NCBI GenBank assembly: GCA_022641095.1
Contig: JALCDB010000002.1
Span: 186,514-250,513 of the forward strand
DNA: 64,000 bases
Reading direction: 5' to 3'
From: Bacilli bacterium
GTDB taxonomy: Bacteria; Bacillota_I; Bacilli_A; RFN20; CAG-826
How positions within the stretch are numbered: position 1 is the first letter of the stretch; every line of letters begins with the position of its first letter. Below are positions 16,817-25,253 of this stretch, piece after piece. Both the position numbers and the translations under genes were made by a program. The notes beneath the pieces are model-generated. The model was not told where the DNA came from and ran no database searches. It saw only the letters and a list, made by a program, of their open reading frames with translations.

Positions 16817-18547
16817 ATGGAAAGAACCGATTACAATGGCGAACTACGACTTAAAGACGTTGGCCGAAAAGTCGTGCTGGTCGGCTGGGTCGCGACGAAA
16901 CGCAACCTCGGCGCCATCCAGTTCATCGATCTCCGCGATCGGACGGGCATCGTCCAACTCACGGTGAACGAGGGGGTCAAAGTCCCCGACGTCCGCAACG
17001 AATACGTGCTTCAAGTCAAAGGCACGGTCGGAAAGAAACTGGCTCCGAATCCGAAAATCCTTACCGGCGAGATCGAAGTCGTGGTGGAGTCGATCGCGGT
17101 GCTTAGCAAGGCCGAAACGACCCCTTTCATCATCGCCGACGCGACGGACGCCCTTGAAGACACCCGCCTCGCGTACCGTTACCTCGATCTCCGTCGCCCC
17201 ATCCTTCAGAAAAGGCTGCGGATCCGCGCCCAAATCGTCAAAATCGCCCATGAATTCCTCGATGAGCATGGGTTCATGGAGGTCGAGACGCCGATGCTTG
17301 ACCTCGCCACCCCCGAAGGGGCCCGCGATTATTTGGTTCCGAGTCGGCTGCACCATGGGTGTTTCTACGCATTGCCGCAAAGCCCCCAACTTTTCAAGCA
17401 GCTCCTCATGGTGGGGGGGATCGAACGCTACTATCAGGTGGCTCGCTGCTTCCGCGACGAGGACCTGCGCGCCGACCGGCAACCGGAATTCACCCAAATC
17501 GACATCGAGGCCTCTTTCCTCGATCAGGAACAAATCCTATCGATGCAGGAGGAACTTATCGCCCGCTGGTACAAGGAAATCCTCGACTACGAGGTGAAAC
17601 TGCCGCTTCGGCGCATCAATTACTGGGACGCGATGGACGCCTATGGCAGCGACAAGCCGGACACGCGCTACGGCCTTAAGCTCGTCGACGTGACGGACAC
17701 CATGAAAGGAACCGCGTTCAAGGGTTTCGCCGCCGCCCGATACGTGAAAGGCATCCGAGTCCCTGGTTACGCCAAGAAACTGACGCGGAAGGAGCAGGAC
17801 GCCCTTCAGCTCACCGCCCCGAAATTCAACCTCAAGGGCTATATGGTCCTCAAACGCGAAGGCGGGGCTCTTGTCGGCTCGTTCGCCAAGTTTTTGGATG
17901 AGGGGCAATCGAAGGCCCTTATCGCCGCGACGGGCCTTGAAAACGGGGACGCCTTCGTCTTCGCCTCGAGCGCCTATCGTCGCGACATCGATTTTGGCCT
18001 TGGGGCCATCAGAACCCAGTTCGCCAAGGAGATGGGGCTCATCAAGCCGAATACCTACGACGTTCTTTGGGTCGTCAATTTCCCGATGTTCGACAAAATA
18101 GAGGGGACCGAGAACGGCTACACGGCCGAGCATCACCCCTTCACCCGCCCCCGCGACGAGGATCTGCCGCTCCTCGACAAAGATCCGGAGAAGGTGCTTG
18201 CCTATGCCTACGACATCATCATGAACGGCTACGAGACCGGCGGCGGAACGCTTCGCATCTACGACCGTGACACCCAGTGGAAAGTCTTCCGCCTCTTAGG
18301 CCTCAGCGACGAAGACGTCGAGCGCAAGTTCGGCTGGTTCGTCAACGCCTTCAGGTACGGCGTCCCTCCCCATGGCGGGCTCGCTTATGGCCTTGACCGC
18401 CTGGCCATGATTTTCGCCGGCACCGACAACATCCGCGACGTGGAAGCCTTCCCGAAGAACCTGCAGGCCGCCGATCCGATGTCCCATGCCCCGAGCGCCC
18501 CTTCGAAGGAAGCGCTTGAATTACTGGGCATCGATGTTAAGAAATGA
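16817..18547 (+). CDS. aspS: Aspartyl-tRNA synthetase
   Basis: A 576-residue bacterial-type class II synthetase. The N-terminal OB fold binds the anticodon ('VGWVATKRNLGAIQFIDLRD'). Motif 2 is 'ARCFRDEDLRADRQPEFTQ', the GAD insertion domain lies in the middle, and the catalytic 'HHPFTRP' and motif 3 'GLAYGLDRLAMIFAGTDNIR' are present. ATG 16817 matches the family N-terminus; the nearest purine-rich site (AAGGA) is about 15 bases upstream, rather far. Whether it also charges tRNA-Asn cannot be told: no gatCAB was seen in the window. Confidence 0.96.
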   Translation: MERTDYNGELRLKDVGRKVVLVGWVATKRNLGAIQFIDLRDRTGIVQLTVNEGVKVPDVRNEYVLQVKGTVGKKLAPNPKILTGEIEVVVESIAVLSKAETTPFIIADATDALEDTRLAYRYLDLRRPILQKRLRIRAQIVKIAHEFLDEHGFMEVETPMLDLATPEGARDYLVPSRLHHGCFYALPQSPQLFKQLLMVGGIERYYQVARCFRDEDLRADRQPEFTQIDIEASFLDQEQILSMQEELIARWYKEILDYEVKLPLRRINYWDAMDAYGSDKPDTRYGLKLVDVTDTMKGTAFKGFAAARYVKGIRVPGYAKKLTRKEQDALQLTAPKFNLKGYMVLKREGGALVGSFAKFLDEGQSKALIAATGLENGDAFVFASSAYRRDIDFGLGAIRTQFAKEMGLIKPNTYDVLWVVNFPMFDKIEGTENGYTAEHHPFTRPRDEDLPLLDKDPEKVLAYAYDIIMNGYETGGGTLRIYDRDTQWKVFRLLGLSDEDVERKFGWFVNAFRYGVPPHGGLAYGLDRLAMIFAGTDNIRDVEAFPKNLQAADPMSHAPSAPSKEALELLGIDVKK

Positions 18548-18553
18548 CGTTAA

Positions 18554-18571
18554 CTACTATAATTATAGTAG
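18554..18571 (+). promoter_or_regulatory. tkt promoter -10 within an 18-bp perfect palindrome
   Basis: CTACTATAA (18554-18562) is followed directly by its reverse complement TTATAGTAG. TATAAT (18558-18563) lies inside. AGGAGG occurs at 18602-18608, upstream of the tkt start. This is an operator candidate. Confidence 0.55.
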
Positions 18572-18619
18572 GTTCGACCAAAATGCTACCAATTGTCTAC
18601 TAGGAGGACACATTGAACC

Positions 18620-20593
18620 ATGTATCAGAAACAACCGTTAAGCAACGTTGACGACCTTGCCGTCGCCGCGATCAGGAGCCTCGTGATCGACGAGACCAAC
18701 CAGGCCAAAAGCGGCCATCCCGGGATGGCCCTCGACATCGCGCCGACCCTTTATCTTCTGTTTCGAAACCACCTCGTGAGCGACCCCGCGCACCCGGAAT
18801 GGGTCAACCGCGACCGCTTCGTCCTCAGCAGCGGGCACAACAGCGCCCTTCTTTACGCGCTGCTCCATGTCTGCGGGTATGGTCTGACCATCGACGATCT
18901 CCGGAAATTCCGTCAGTTCGACTCGCTGACCCCAGGCCATCCCGAGTATGGGCGCACCGTTGGGGTGGACGCCACGGCTGGGCCTTTGGGGCAGGGGATC
19001 AGCCAAGCCGTCGGCATGGCGATGGCCGAACGGGCCGTCGCCGCCTCGTATCGGGGCGACGAGGCCATCATGAGCCACTTCACCTATTGCCTGTGCGGAG
19101 ACGGGTGCCTCGAGGAGGGGCTCTCCCAAGAGGCGATTTCCCTCGCGGGGCTCCATAAGCTCGAGAAGCTCGTCCTTATCTACGACGAGAACGGATCGAC
19201 GCTCGACGGGCCGACCTCGGCCTCCCTCATCGAGGACGAGGGGCTTCGCTTTCAGGCCTCTGGCTGGCGCGTGATCGAGGTCCGGGACGGCAACGACCTC
19301 GCTTCCGTCGACGAGGCCATCGAGAAAGCCAAAACGCCGATGGGGAAACCGACGCTCATCATCGTCCACACCATTATCGGTTACGGGACTTCCTTGGCCG
19401 GCAACCACAAATGCCACGGCAACCCCCTCGGCCTCGACGAAGGGGCCAAAGCCAAAGCGAATTACGGCTACGGCTATCCTCCCTTCACCGTCCCGGCGGA
19501 AGTCTACGATCTTCTTAAAGCGACCTTCGCCGCCCGCGGGAGGGAAGCGTACGGGAGATGGCAGGGCGACTACGCCGCCTTCAGGAATTCGCACCCAGGC
19601 GAAGCCATTCGCTTCGGGAAAGCCTTTAGGCGCGAAACCGAAGAGTTCCTCCCCCCAGAACCCGAATACGTGAGCGAAGCCTCCCGCCGAACGAGCGGGA
19701 AAATCGTCGCCTCGCTTCACGACGCGATGCCGTTCACCCTCGGTGGCAGCGCCGACGTGGCGAGTTCCGTCATGACCGCCATTCCGGGCGACCCGGGCTT
19801 CTCGCATGAGCACCCCGAGGCCCACAACGTCAACTTCGGCATTCGCGAATTCGCGATGGCCGGGGCCCAAAACGGCATGCTTCTCCATGGGGGCCTCGTC
19901 ACTTACGTCGGCTGTTTCCTCATCTTCAGCGATTACATGAAAAACGCCATCCGCATGTCGGCGCTTGAGCGCGTCCCGGCCATTTACCTCTTCAGCCACG
20001 ACTCGATCGCCGTCGGCGAAGACGGCCCGACCCATGAGCCGGTTGAGCAGCTGACCGCCCTCCGTACCATCCCTGGGATCCACGTCATCCGCCCGGCGGA
20101 CGCAAGGGAGACTTATGGGGCCTGGCGAATCGCCCTTCTTTCCAAAAACACCCCCAATTGTCTCATTTTGTCGCGGCAAACGCTGCCGCTTCTCGAGCGT
20201 TCGGAGGCCAATAAGGTCGGCAAAGGGGCGTATATCGTCTATCCTAACGACAAGGCAACCGTTCAGTTTTTAGCCACCGGCAGCGAGGTCTCCCTCGCCA
20301 TCGAGGCCGCCAAAATCGCCAAAGAGAAGGGGGGCCTGGAGGCCGAAGTCGTCTCGATGCCGTGCTTGGAGCTCTTCGAGGAGCAGGACGAAGCCTACAA
20401 AGCCTCGGTCCTTCGCCTCCCAAAAATCAGCCGCTGCAGCTTCGAGATGGGATCGGGCGCCATGTGGTATCGCTACGCCGACCACGTGTATTCGATCGAA
20501 TCCTTCGGCAAAAGCGCCCCGGCGAGCCAAGTGCTCGACGATTTCGGTTTCACTCCCGCCAAAGCGGCCGCGTGGGCGCTTGGCCTCAAGTAG
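18620..20593 (+). CDS. tkt: Transketolase
   Basis: A 657-residue thiamine-diphosphate enzyme exchanging two-carbon units between sugar phosphates in the pentose-phosphate pathway. Motifs: 'KSGHPGMALDIAPTLY', 'LSSGHNSALLYALLH', 'TPGHPE', 'GPLGQGISQAVGMAMAE', the diphosphate-binding 'CGDGCLEEGLSQEA', 'DENGSTLDG', and in the pyrimidine domain 'NFGIREFAMAGAQNG' and 'FSHDSIAVGEDGPTHEPVEQ'. Full length for the family. Its own promoter is palindromic. It lies between aspS and an Asp23-like gene, so no pathway operon is evident, although deoB and deoC in the window feed the same pentose pool. Confidence 0.96.
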   Translation: MYQKQPLSNVDDLAVAAIRSLVIDETNQAKSGHPGMALDIAPTLYLLFRNHLVSDPAHPEWVNRDRFVLSSGHNSALLYALLHVCGYGLTIDDLRKFRQFDSLTPGHPEYGRTVGVDATAGPLGQGISQAVGMAMAERAVAASYRGDEAIMSHFTYCLCGDGCLEEGLSQEAISLAGLHKLEKLVLIYDENGSTLDGPTSASLIEDEGLRFQASGWRVIEVRDGNDLASVDEAIEKAKTPMGKPTLIIVHTIIGYGTSLAGNHKCHGNPLGLDEGAKAKANYGYGYPPFTVPAEVYDLLKATFAARGREAYGRWQGDYAAFRNSHPGEAIRFGKAFRRETEEFLPPEPEYVSEASRRTSGKIVASLHDAMPFTLGGSADVASSVMTAIPGDPGFSHEHPEAHNVNFGIREFAMAGAQNGMLLHGGLVTYVGCFLIFSDYMKNAIRMSALERVPAIYLFSHDSIAVGEDGPTHEPVEQLTALRTIPGIHVIRPADARETYGAWRIALLSKNTPNCLILSRQTLPLLERSEANKVGKGAYIVYPNDKATVQFLATGSEVSLAIEAAKIAKEKGGLEAEVVSMPCLELFEEQDEAYKASVLRLPKISRCSFEMGSGAMWYRYADHVYSIESFGKSAPASQVLDDFGFTPAKAAAWALGLK

Positions 20594-20597
20594 GGGT

Positions 20598-20626
20598 TTG
20601 CTTCCGTGCCTTGGAGCAAGTAAAAT
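20598..20626 (+). promoter_or_regulatory. Promoter of the Asp23-like gene
   Basis: TTGCTT (20598-20603), 17-base spacer, TAAAAT (20621-20626). The ATG begins only six bases after the -10 box, so the mRNA is probably leaderless. Confidence 0.55.
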
Positions 20627-20632
20627 CAGGTT

Positions 20633-20968
20633 ATGGCAATTTCCTACTATCGCCTCGAGAATTACGGAAAGAACGGCACGACCGCGATTTCCCTATCGAC
20701 TTTCGAGGCTATCGCGACCATCGCCGCCTCCTCGCTCGAAGACGTCACCGTCAAGAAAAAACGCGAGGATTTTTGGCTCACGAAGCCCGTTTCGGCCTCC
20801 CTTAAGAAGGACGGGCGGGTTCAGGTTTCCCTCGAGGTGAACGTCAAGAAAGGCGCCAAGGTCGACGAGACGTGCACCAAGATTCAGCAAGAGGTGGCCT
20901 CCGCCATCGAAATGATGTGCGAAACGGTCCCCGTCCGAATCATCATCAAGGTCGCCGCCCTAAAATAG
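20633..20968 (+). CDS. Asp23/Gls24 (YqhY-like) family protein
   Basis: A 111-residue cytosolic protein of the DUF322/Asp23 group. It shows the central 'ISLSTFEAIATIAASSLEDV', then 'VSLEVNVKKGAKVDETCTKIQQEV' (in outline) and ends with 'VPVRIIIKVAAL'. YqhY-type members lie next to nusB in Bacillus, as here, and have been linked to lipid synthesis control, but the biochemical function is not settled. There is no Shine-Dalgarno sequence before ATG 20633. Confidence 0.8.
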   Translation: MAISYYRLENYGKNGTTAISLSTFEAIATIAASSLEDVTVKKKREDFWLTKPVSASLKKDGRVQVSLEVNVKKGAKVDETCTKIQQEVASAIEMMCETVPVRIIIKVAALK

Positions 20969-20981
20969 GGGAAAGGCTCAC

Positions 20982-21470
20982 ATGAAGGAGCCGATCCCCG
21001 ATTGCGACAAGGCTTTGGCTGGCTATCAAAAAAGCTGCCTGAGCTTTTTTTACCCCTCCCTCATCGGATTTCTCGCCACGGCTCTCGGCTTCTCCCTCTC
21101 CATGGCGGCGGGCTTTCAGATGTCCGTCTCCCATTCTTTGGGGGTCTATCTGGCCGCGCGAGGCTTATCCGGCAGCGCCGCTCTTTCATCGGCCGTTTCC
21201 ATCGCCTTCGCGGCCCTCGTCGTCGTCTTGTTCGCCTTCCTTGCTTTTAAGGCGGTCAAGGGCAGGTTTTGGGCCCTCGTCGTCGCGAGCGCGCTTTATC
21301 TAGGCGACTTCGCCTACGAAATCGCTCTGATATTCCCCGTTTATGGCCAAATGAGCGTTCTTGACTGGTCGTTCGCGCTCGCCACGCACGTCGTTTTCCT
21401 CGCTCTTTTCTCCCTGCCTTTCGTTAAGTATGTTAAACTATCACGGCTCTTTAGGAAGAGCCACCCTTAG
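20982..21470 (+). CDS. Four-helix membrane protein of unknown function
   Basis: A 162-residue protein with four predicted membrane segments: about 22-45, 70-90 ('AVSIAFAALVVVLFAFLAF'), 95-118 and 125-148 ('FALATHVVFLALFSLPFV'). The N-terminus is short and acidic, the C-terminus basic ('KLSRLFRKSHP'). ATG 20982 follows GGGGAAAGG, a good ribosome site. It sits between the Asp23-like gene and nusB, where folD or accBC genes stand in other Firmicutes. I do not recognise the family. A perfect GGCTCTT-TAGG-AAGAGCC hairpin (21445-21462) is encoded at its very end. Confidence 0.7.
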   Translation: MKEPIPDCDKALAGYQKSCLSFFYPSLIGFLATALGFSLSMAAGFQMSVSHSLGVYLAARGLSGSAALSSAVSIAFAALVVVLFAFLAFKAVKGRFWALVVASALYLGDFAYEIALIFPVYGQMSVLDWSFALATHVVFLALFSLPFVKYVKLSRLFRKSHP

Positions 21471-21474
21471 CAAC

Positions 21475-21897
21475 ATGAAAACCGAAACCAGCCGCAACCA
21501 AGAAGAATTGTTCGCCATGAACGCCATCTACGCGTTTTTGACTTACCTCGACATGAAGCAGGATATCGATTTGGAGGCCGCCGTCTCCTCCGGCAGCGGC
21601 ACGAGCTACGAGAAGAGCCCGCTTTTCGTGAAGGAAATCGCGCTTGAGTCGATCAAGCATTACGCCGAAATCGTCGCCGCGTTCGCCCCGAATATGCGGA
21701 AATGGACGTTCGGACGGCTCAACCGCGTCGAGCAAGCCATTCTCATTCTCGCCTATGCCCATTTCTATTACGTCGACCCCGAAATCGGAAAGCCGATCGT
21801 CATCGACGTGGCGGTCCGGCAAGCCAAGGGCTACCTCGATGGGGCCGATTACAAATTCGTGAACGCCATTCTGGACAAGGTGCTGATCCGTGGATAG
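21475..21897 (+). CDS. nusB: Transcription antitermination factor NusB
   Basis: A 140-residue all-helical RNA-binding protein that joins NusE (S10) on boxA of rRNA transcripts. Features: 'NQEELFAMNAIYAFLTY', a central helix 'LNRVEQAILILAYAHFYY' and the C-terminal 'IVIDVAVRQAKGYLDGADYKFVNAILDKV' region (outline), typical of the family. ATG 21475 has no clear ribosome site, and the hairpin at 21445-21462 lies just upstream. It overlaps xseA by eight bases. Confidence 0.88.
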   Translation: MKTETSRNQEELFAMNAIYAFLTYLDMKQDIDLEAAVSSGSGTSYEKSPLFVKEIALESIKHYAEIVAAFAPNMRKWTFGRLNRVEQAILILAYAHFYYVDPEIGKPIVIDVAVRQAKGYLDGADYKFVNAILDKVLIRG

Positions 21898-23080
21898 AAA
21901 AGCCCCCTTCCTCACCGTTTCGCAACTGAACGGCTACGTGAAAGCCCTTATCGACGGCGTGGATGGCTTCCGTGGCCTTACCGTCAAAGGCGAGATCAGC
22001 AATTTCAAGCGTTATCCCAACGCCGCTTATTTTGACCTAAAAGACGAACGAAGCGTCCTCTCTTGCCTAATGTGGAGCGACTCGCTCTTCTATCTGTCGT
22101 TCGAGCCCAAGGACGGGGACGAGGTCCTCGCCACCGGGAGCTTGCAGGTCTATCAGCCCAAAGGCCGCTACCAGCTCTACGTCCGCGGCATCGACCTTTA
22201 TGGCCAAGGGGCGGAGCTGCTTCGGCTTGAGGCCCTTAGGAAAAAACTGGCCGCCGAGGGCCTTTTCGCGGAAAGCCGAAAGCGCCCGTTGCCCCTTTTC
22301 CCAAAAGCCATCGGCCTCATCGTGGGCGCCGGCAGCGCCGCCGAAGCCGATCTCATCAAGAACATCCAGCGGCGGTGGCCGCTTACGGATATCCTCGTTT
22401 TCCCCTCGCTCGTCCAAGGCGCCCTCGCCCCCAAAGACCTTTTGCGGGCCTACGAGCTTTCGGCGACCCGGAAACTGAGCGCCCTCATCTTCGCCCGCGG
22501 GGGTGGCAGCAACGAGGATCTGTCGGCTTTTAACGACGAAGCGCTCGTGCGCGCCGTGGCGAGCAGCCCCGTTCCGACGATTTCGGCCGTCGGCCACGAA
22601 GTCGACTTCACATTGCTCGATTACGTCGTCGACAAACGCGTTTCGACCCCTACTGCCGCGGCGGAGGCCGCCACCCCTGACGAAGGCGAAATCAGGCAAA
22701 GGATCGACGAGGCCTCATCGGCTCTTTTCGTCGGTATGGGGCGGATCGTCTCCAAGAAAAGGAGCGAGGTCGCCAGCCTTTCCGAACGGCCCTTCTTCAA
22801 AAACCCGAAATCGATGTATAAAGAAGCCAAAGGCGAAGTGCTGGAACTTGGGCGAAGGCTCGCCTTGGCATTAAGCGGGGCCATTGCGCTTCAAAAATCG
22901 TCTTTGCGCCGCTACGACGAGCGGCTCGACGCCCTTAATCCATATCGCGTTTTGGAACGCGGGTATTCCATAACCGAGAACGGCGAACGACTCATCGTGA
23001 AATCCGTGAAGGACGTGAAAAAGGGCGACACCCTCAAGACACGCCTTAAGGATGGTATAATCGTTTCAAAGGCCCAATAG
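21890..23080 (+). CDS. xseA: Exodeoxyribonuclease VII large subunit
   Basis: A 396-residue catalytic subunit that degrades single-stranded DNA from both ends with XseB. The GTG start at 21890 gives the conserved 'FLTVSQLNGYVKALIDG'. The OB domain reads 'VKGEISNFKRYPNAAYFDLKD' (outline) and the catalytic core 'IGLIVGAGSAAEADLIKNI' (usually 'IGVVTSPTGAAIRD'), 'IFARGGGSNEDLSAFNDE', 'VISAVGHEVDFTLLDYV'-like 'TISAVGHEVDFT', and 'RVSTPTAAAEAATPDEGE'. A coiled-coil and the C-terminal 'LNPYRVLERGYSIT' follow. It lies 11 bases before xseB. Confidence 0.94.
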   Translation: MDRKAPFLTVSQLNGYVKALIDGVDGFRGLTVKGEISNFKRYPNAAYFDLKDERSVLSCLMWSDSLFYLSFEPKDGDEVLATGSLQVYQPKGRYQLYVRGIDLYGQGAELLRLEALRKKLAAEGLFAESRKRPLPLFPKAIGLIVGAGSAAEADLIKNIQRRWPLTDILVFPSLVQGALAPKDLLRAYELSATRKLSALIFARGGGSNEDLSAFNDEALVRAVASSPVPTISAVGHEVDFTLLDYVVDKRVSTPTAAAEAATPDEGEIRQRIDEASSALFVGMGRIVSKKRSEVASLSERPFFKNPKSMYKEAKGEVLELGRRLALALSGAIALQKSSLRRYDERLDALNPYRVLERGYSITENGERLIVKSVKDVKKGDTLKTRLKDGIIVSKAQ

Positions 23081-23091
23081 GAGGAATCGGC

Positions 23092-23301
23092 ATGGTGGAA
23101 AAGAAAGAGCGGACGTTTGAGGAGAAGCTGAGTCGCCTCCAAGAGATCGTGGAGAAAGTGGAGGGGGAGACTCTCCCCTTGGATGAATCCATGAAACTCT
23201 TCCAAGAGGGCAAAACTCTCGTGGCGGATCTCGACAAGACGCTTGACGAAGCCGAGGAAAAGATTGGGAAATTCGAAGTGGTCGATAAAATATCAAAGTA
23301 G
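23092..23301 (+). CDS. xseB: Exodeoxyribonuclease VII small subunit
   Basis: A 69-residue helical subunit ('FEEKLSRLQEIVEKVEGE', 'LPLDESMKLFQEGKTLV') that binds the XseA coiled coil. ATG 23092 follows AGGAGG. The standard xseA-xseB pair precedes dxs, although the usual ispA between them is absent. Confidence 0.93.
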   Translation: MVEKKERTFEEKLSRLQEIVEKVEGETLPLDESMKLFQEGKTLVADLDKTLDEAEEKIGKFEVVDKISK

Positions 23302-23330
23302 AAAGTTAGTAGTTTTAAGGTTGTTTCACG

Positions 23331-25199
23331 ATGAAAAAAAACGTAGAATTTATCGACATAAAATCAATAAAAAATCCTAATTTTGTCAAAAATCTAGATT
23401 ATAAATCTATTACGGCTTTGTGCCATGACATCCGCGAAGAGATCATCCATGAGACGAGCCTCTACGGCGGTCATCTCTCAAGCAACCTTGGCGTCGTCGA
23501 ACTGACGGTCTCCCTCTATCGTTCCTTCAACTTCCCGACGGACAAACTCATCTTTGACGTCGGGCATCAATGCTATACGCATAAAATCCTGACCGGCCGC
23601 TCGCTCGACCATCTTCGCCAAAAAGGTTTCGTGAGCGGTTTTGAGGACCGGGACGAATCGGTCTACGATTGCTATGAGGCCGGCCATAGCGGAACGGCCA
23701 TCTCGGCGGCCGAGGGATTCGCGATCGCGAGGGAAAGGAAGCATGGGAACTATAACATCGTGGCCGTCGTCGGTGACGCCTCGATCGTCAACGGTCTCTC
23801 CTTCGAAGCTCTTAACAATCTCGGTTCCCGTCGCGAGAAGGTCATCATCGTCCTCAACGATAACGACATGTCGATATCGCGGCCCGTCGGCGGTTTGGGC
23901 AAATTCTTTCGCTCAATTTCCACCCAACGTGGCTACAATAAGGTCAAGACTTGGTACAAGACGACGCTGAACAAGACGAAATTAGGCCATCATATCTACA
24001 ATTTCTCATATTGGATCAAAAGCCACGTCAAGGCGGCCCTCGTTCCGACGACCATGTTCGACAATATCGGCCTTACCTACATCGGGCCTATCGACGGGCA
24101 CGACATCAACGCTCTCGATCGCGCCTTCCGAAAAGCCAAGAACACGACCAAATCCACGATTGTCCACGTTTATACGACCAAAGGAAAAGGATATGGACCG
24201 GCTGAGCGCGACCAAATCGGATATTGGCACGGCGTGACGCCATTCACAATCGCGACGGGAAAGCCGCTCGACATGCACGAGGGGCAGTTCAGCTGGAGCC
24301 ATTTCATGGGCGAATGCGTCCATGAGGTCCTCAAAGAGCGGCCCGACGTCGAACTTGTCGTCCCGGCCATGATCCGGGGCTCAGGGCTTGACGATTGTTT
24401 TGCGGACTTCCCTGACCAATGCGTTGACGTCGGCATCGCCGAAGAGCACGCGATCACGCTCGCGGGTTCGCTATCAATCAACGGAATCCATCCGATAGTG
24501 GCTATCTATTCGACTTTTTTGCAACGCGCTTACGACGAACTGAGCCACGATTGCGCCCGTTTGGGCGCCAATATTACGCTTCTCATCGATCGGGCGGGTC
24601 TCGTGGGGCCGAACGGGGAAACCCACCAAGGCCTCTATGACGAGGCTTTCCTCAAATCGATCCCTAACGTCGTCATCTCGATGCCTTCGACCCTTGAAGA
24701 AGCCAAGGGTTTGCTGAATTTGTCTTTGTCGGAAACGCATGGGGTTTTCGCGATTCGCTATCCGCATTCCTTAACCGCCGTCCCCGAGCGGATGGGAACG
24801 TCGGCGATTGAATTCGGTAAATGGTTATCGATAAAGAAAGCCGAGAACGGGTGCTATGTTTTGGGCGTCGGGCCGATGGGACATGCCCTTTGTGAGCGTC
24901 TCAGAAAAGAAAACTCGCCCTGGGGCTTCGTCAACCCGCTTTTCCTTTATCCTCTTGAACAGAACGCTATCCGCGATCTCGCTCACGCCCACGCGCTTTA
25001 CGTCTACGATCCGTATGGAACGCGCGAGGGTTTTGCCGAAAGCCTTGAATCCGCTCTTTTCGCGAATGGCTTTCGCGGCCTCTTTGTTTGCCGAACCGCC
25101 CCGACGGCTTTCGTTCAGCACGCCTCCCTCAGCGATCAGCTGACCGACAACGGCCTCACCGTGAGCCAAGCCTTTTCCGAGCTCTCGTCGCTCTTATGA
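23331..25199 (+). CDS. dxs: 1-deoxy-D-xylulose-5-phosphate synthase
   Basis: A 622-residue thiamine-diphosphate enzyme joining pyruvate and glyceraldehyde 3-phosphate, the first step of the MEP isoprenoid pathway; ispG and ispH are also in the window. Motifs: 'YGGHLSSNLGVVELTVSLY' (outline), 'FDVGHQCYTHKILTG', 'HSGTAISAAEGFAIARE', 'VVGDASIVNGLSFEALNN' (GDG is GDA here), 'YIGPIDGHDINAL', 'TTKGKGYGPAE', catalytic 'DVGIAEEHAITLAGSL' and 'DRAGLVGPNGETHQG'. The first 28 codons are strikingly AT-rich compared with the rest of the gene. AAGG lies about 12 bases before the ATG. Confidence 0.94.
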   Translation: MKKNVEFIDIKSIKNPNFVKNLDYKSITALCHDIREEIIHETSLYGGHLSSNLGVVELTVSLYRSFNFPTDKLIFDVGHQCYTHKILTGRSLDHLRQKGFVSGFEDRDESVYDCYEAGHSGTAISAAEGFAIARERKHGNYNIVAVVGDASIVNGLSFEALNNLGSRREKVIIVLNDNDMSISRPVGGLGKFFRSISTQRGYNKVKTWYKTTLNKTKLGHHIYNFSYWIKSHVKAALVPTTMFDNIGLTYIGPIDGHDINALDRAFRKAKNTTKSTIVHVYTTKGKGYGPAERDQIGYWHGVTPFTIATGKPLDMHEGQFSWSHFMGECVHEVLKERPDVELVVPAMIRGSGLDDCFADFPDQCVDVGIAEEHAITLAGSLSINGIHPIVAIYSTFLQRAYDELSHDCARLGANITLLIDRAGLVGPNGETHQGLYDEAFLKSIPNVVISMPSTLEEAKGLLNLSLSETHGVFAIRYPHSLTAVPERMGTSAIEFGKWLSIKKAENGCYVLGVGPMGHALCERLRKENSPWGFVNPLFLYPLEQNAIRDLAHAHALYVYDPYGTREGFAESLESALFANGFRGLFVCRTAPTAFVQHASLSDQLTDNGLTVSQAFSELSSLL

Positions 25200-25219
25200 T
25201 TCGGGCCATCGATTTTTAG

Positions 25220-25247
25220 TTAACATAATCACGAATTGCCTTAAAAT
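25220..25247 (+). promoter_or_regulatory. dinB promoter
   Basis: TTAACA (25220-25225), 16-base spacer, TAAAAT (25242-25247). The GTG start codon follows six bases later, so a leaderless mRNA is predicted. Confidence 0.55.
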
Positions 25248-25253
25248 GGTTCC

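Noticed and set aside
18638..20179. A 513-codon minus-strand frame opposite tkt
   Set aside because: No family motifs; it is an antisense shadow of an intact transketolase.
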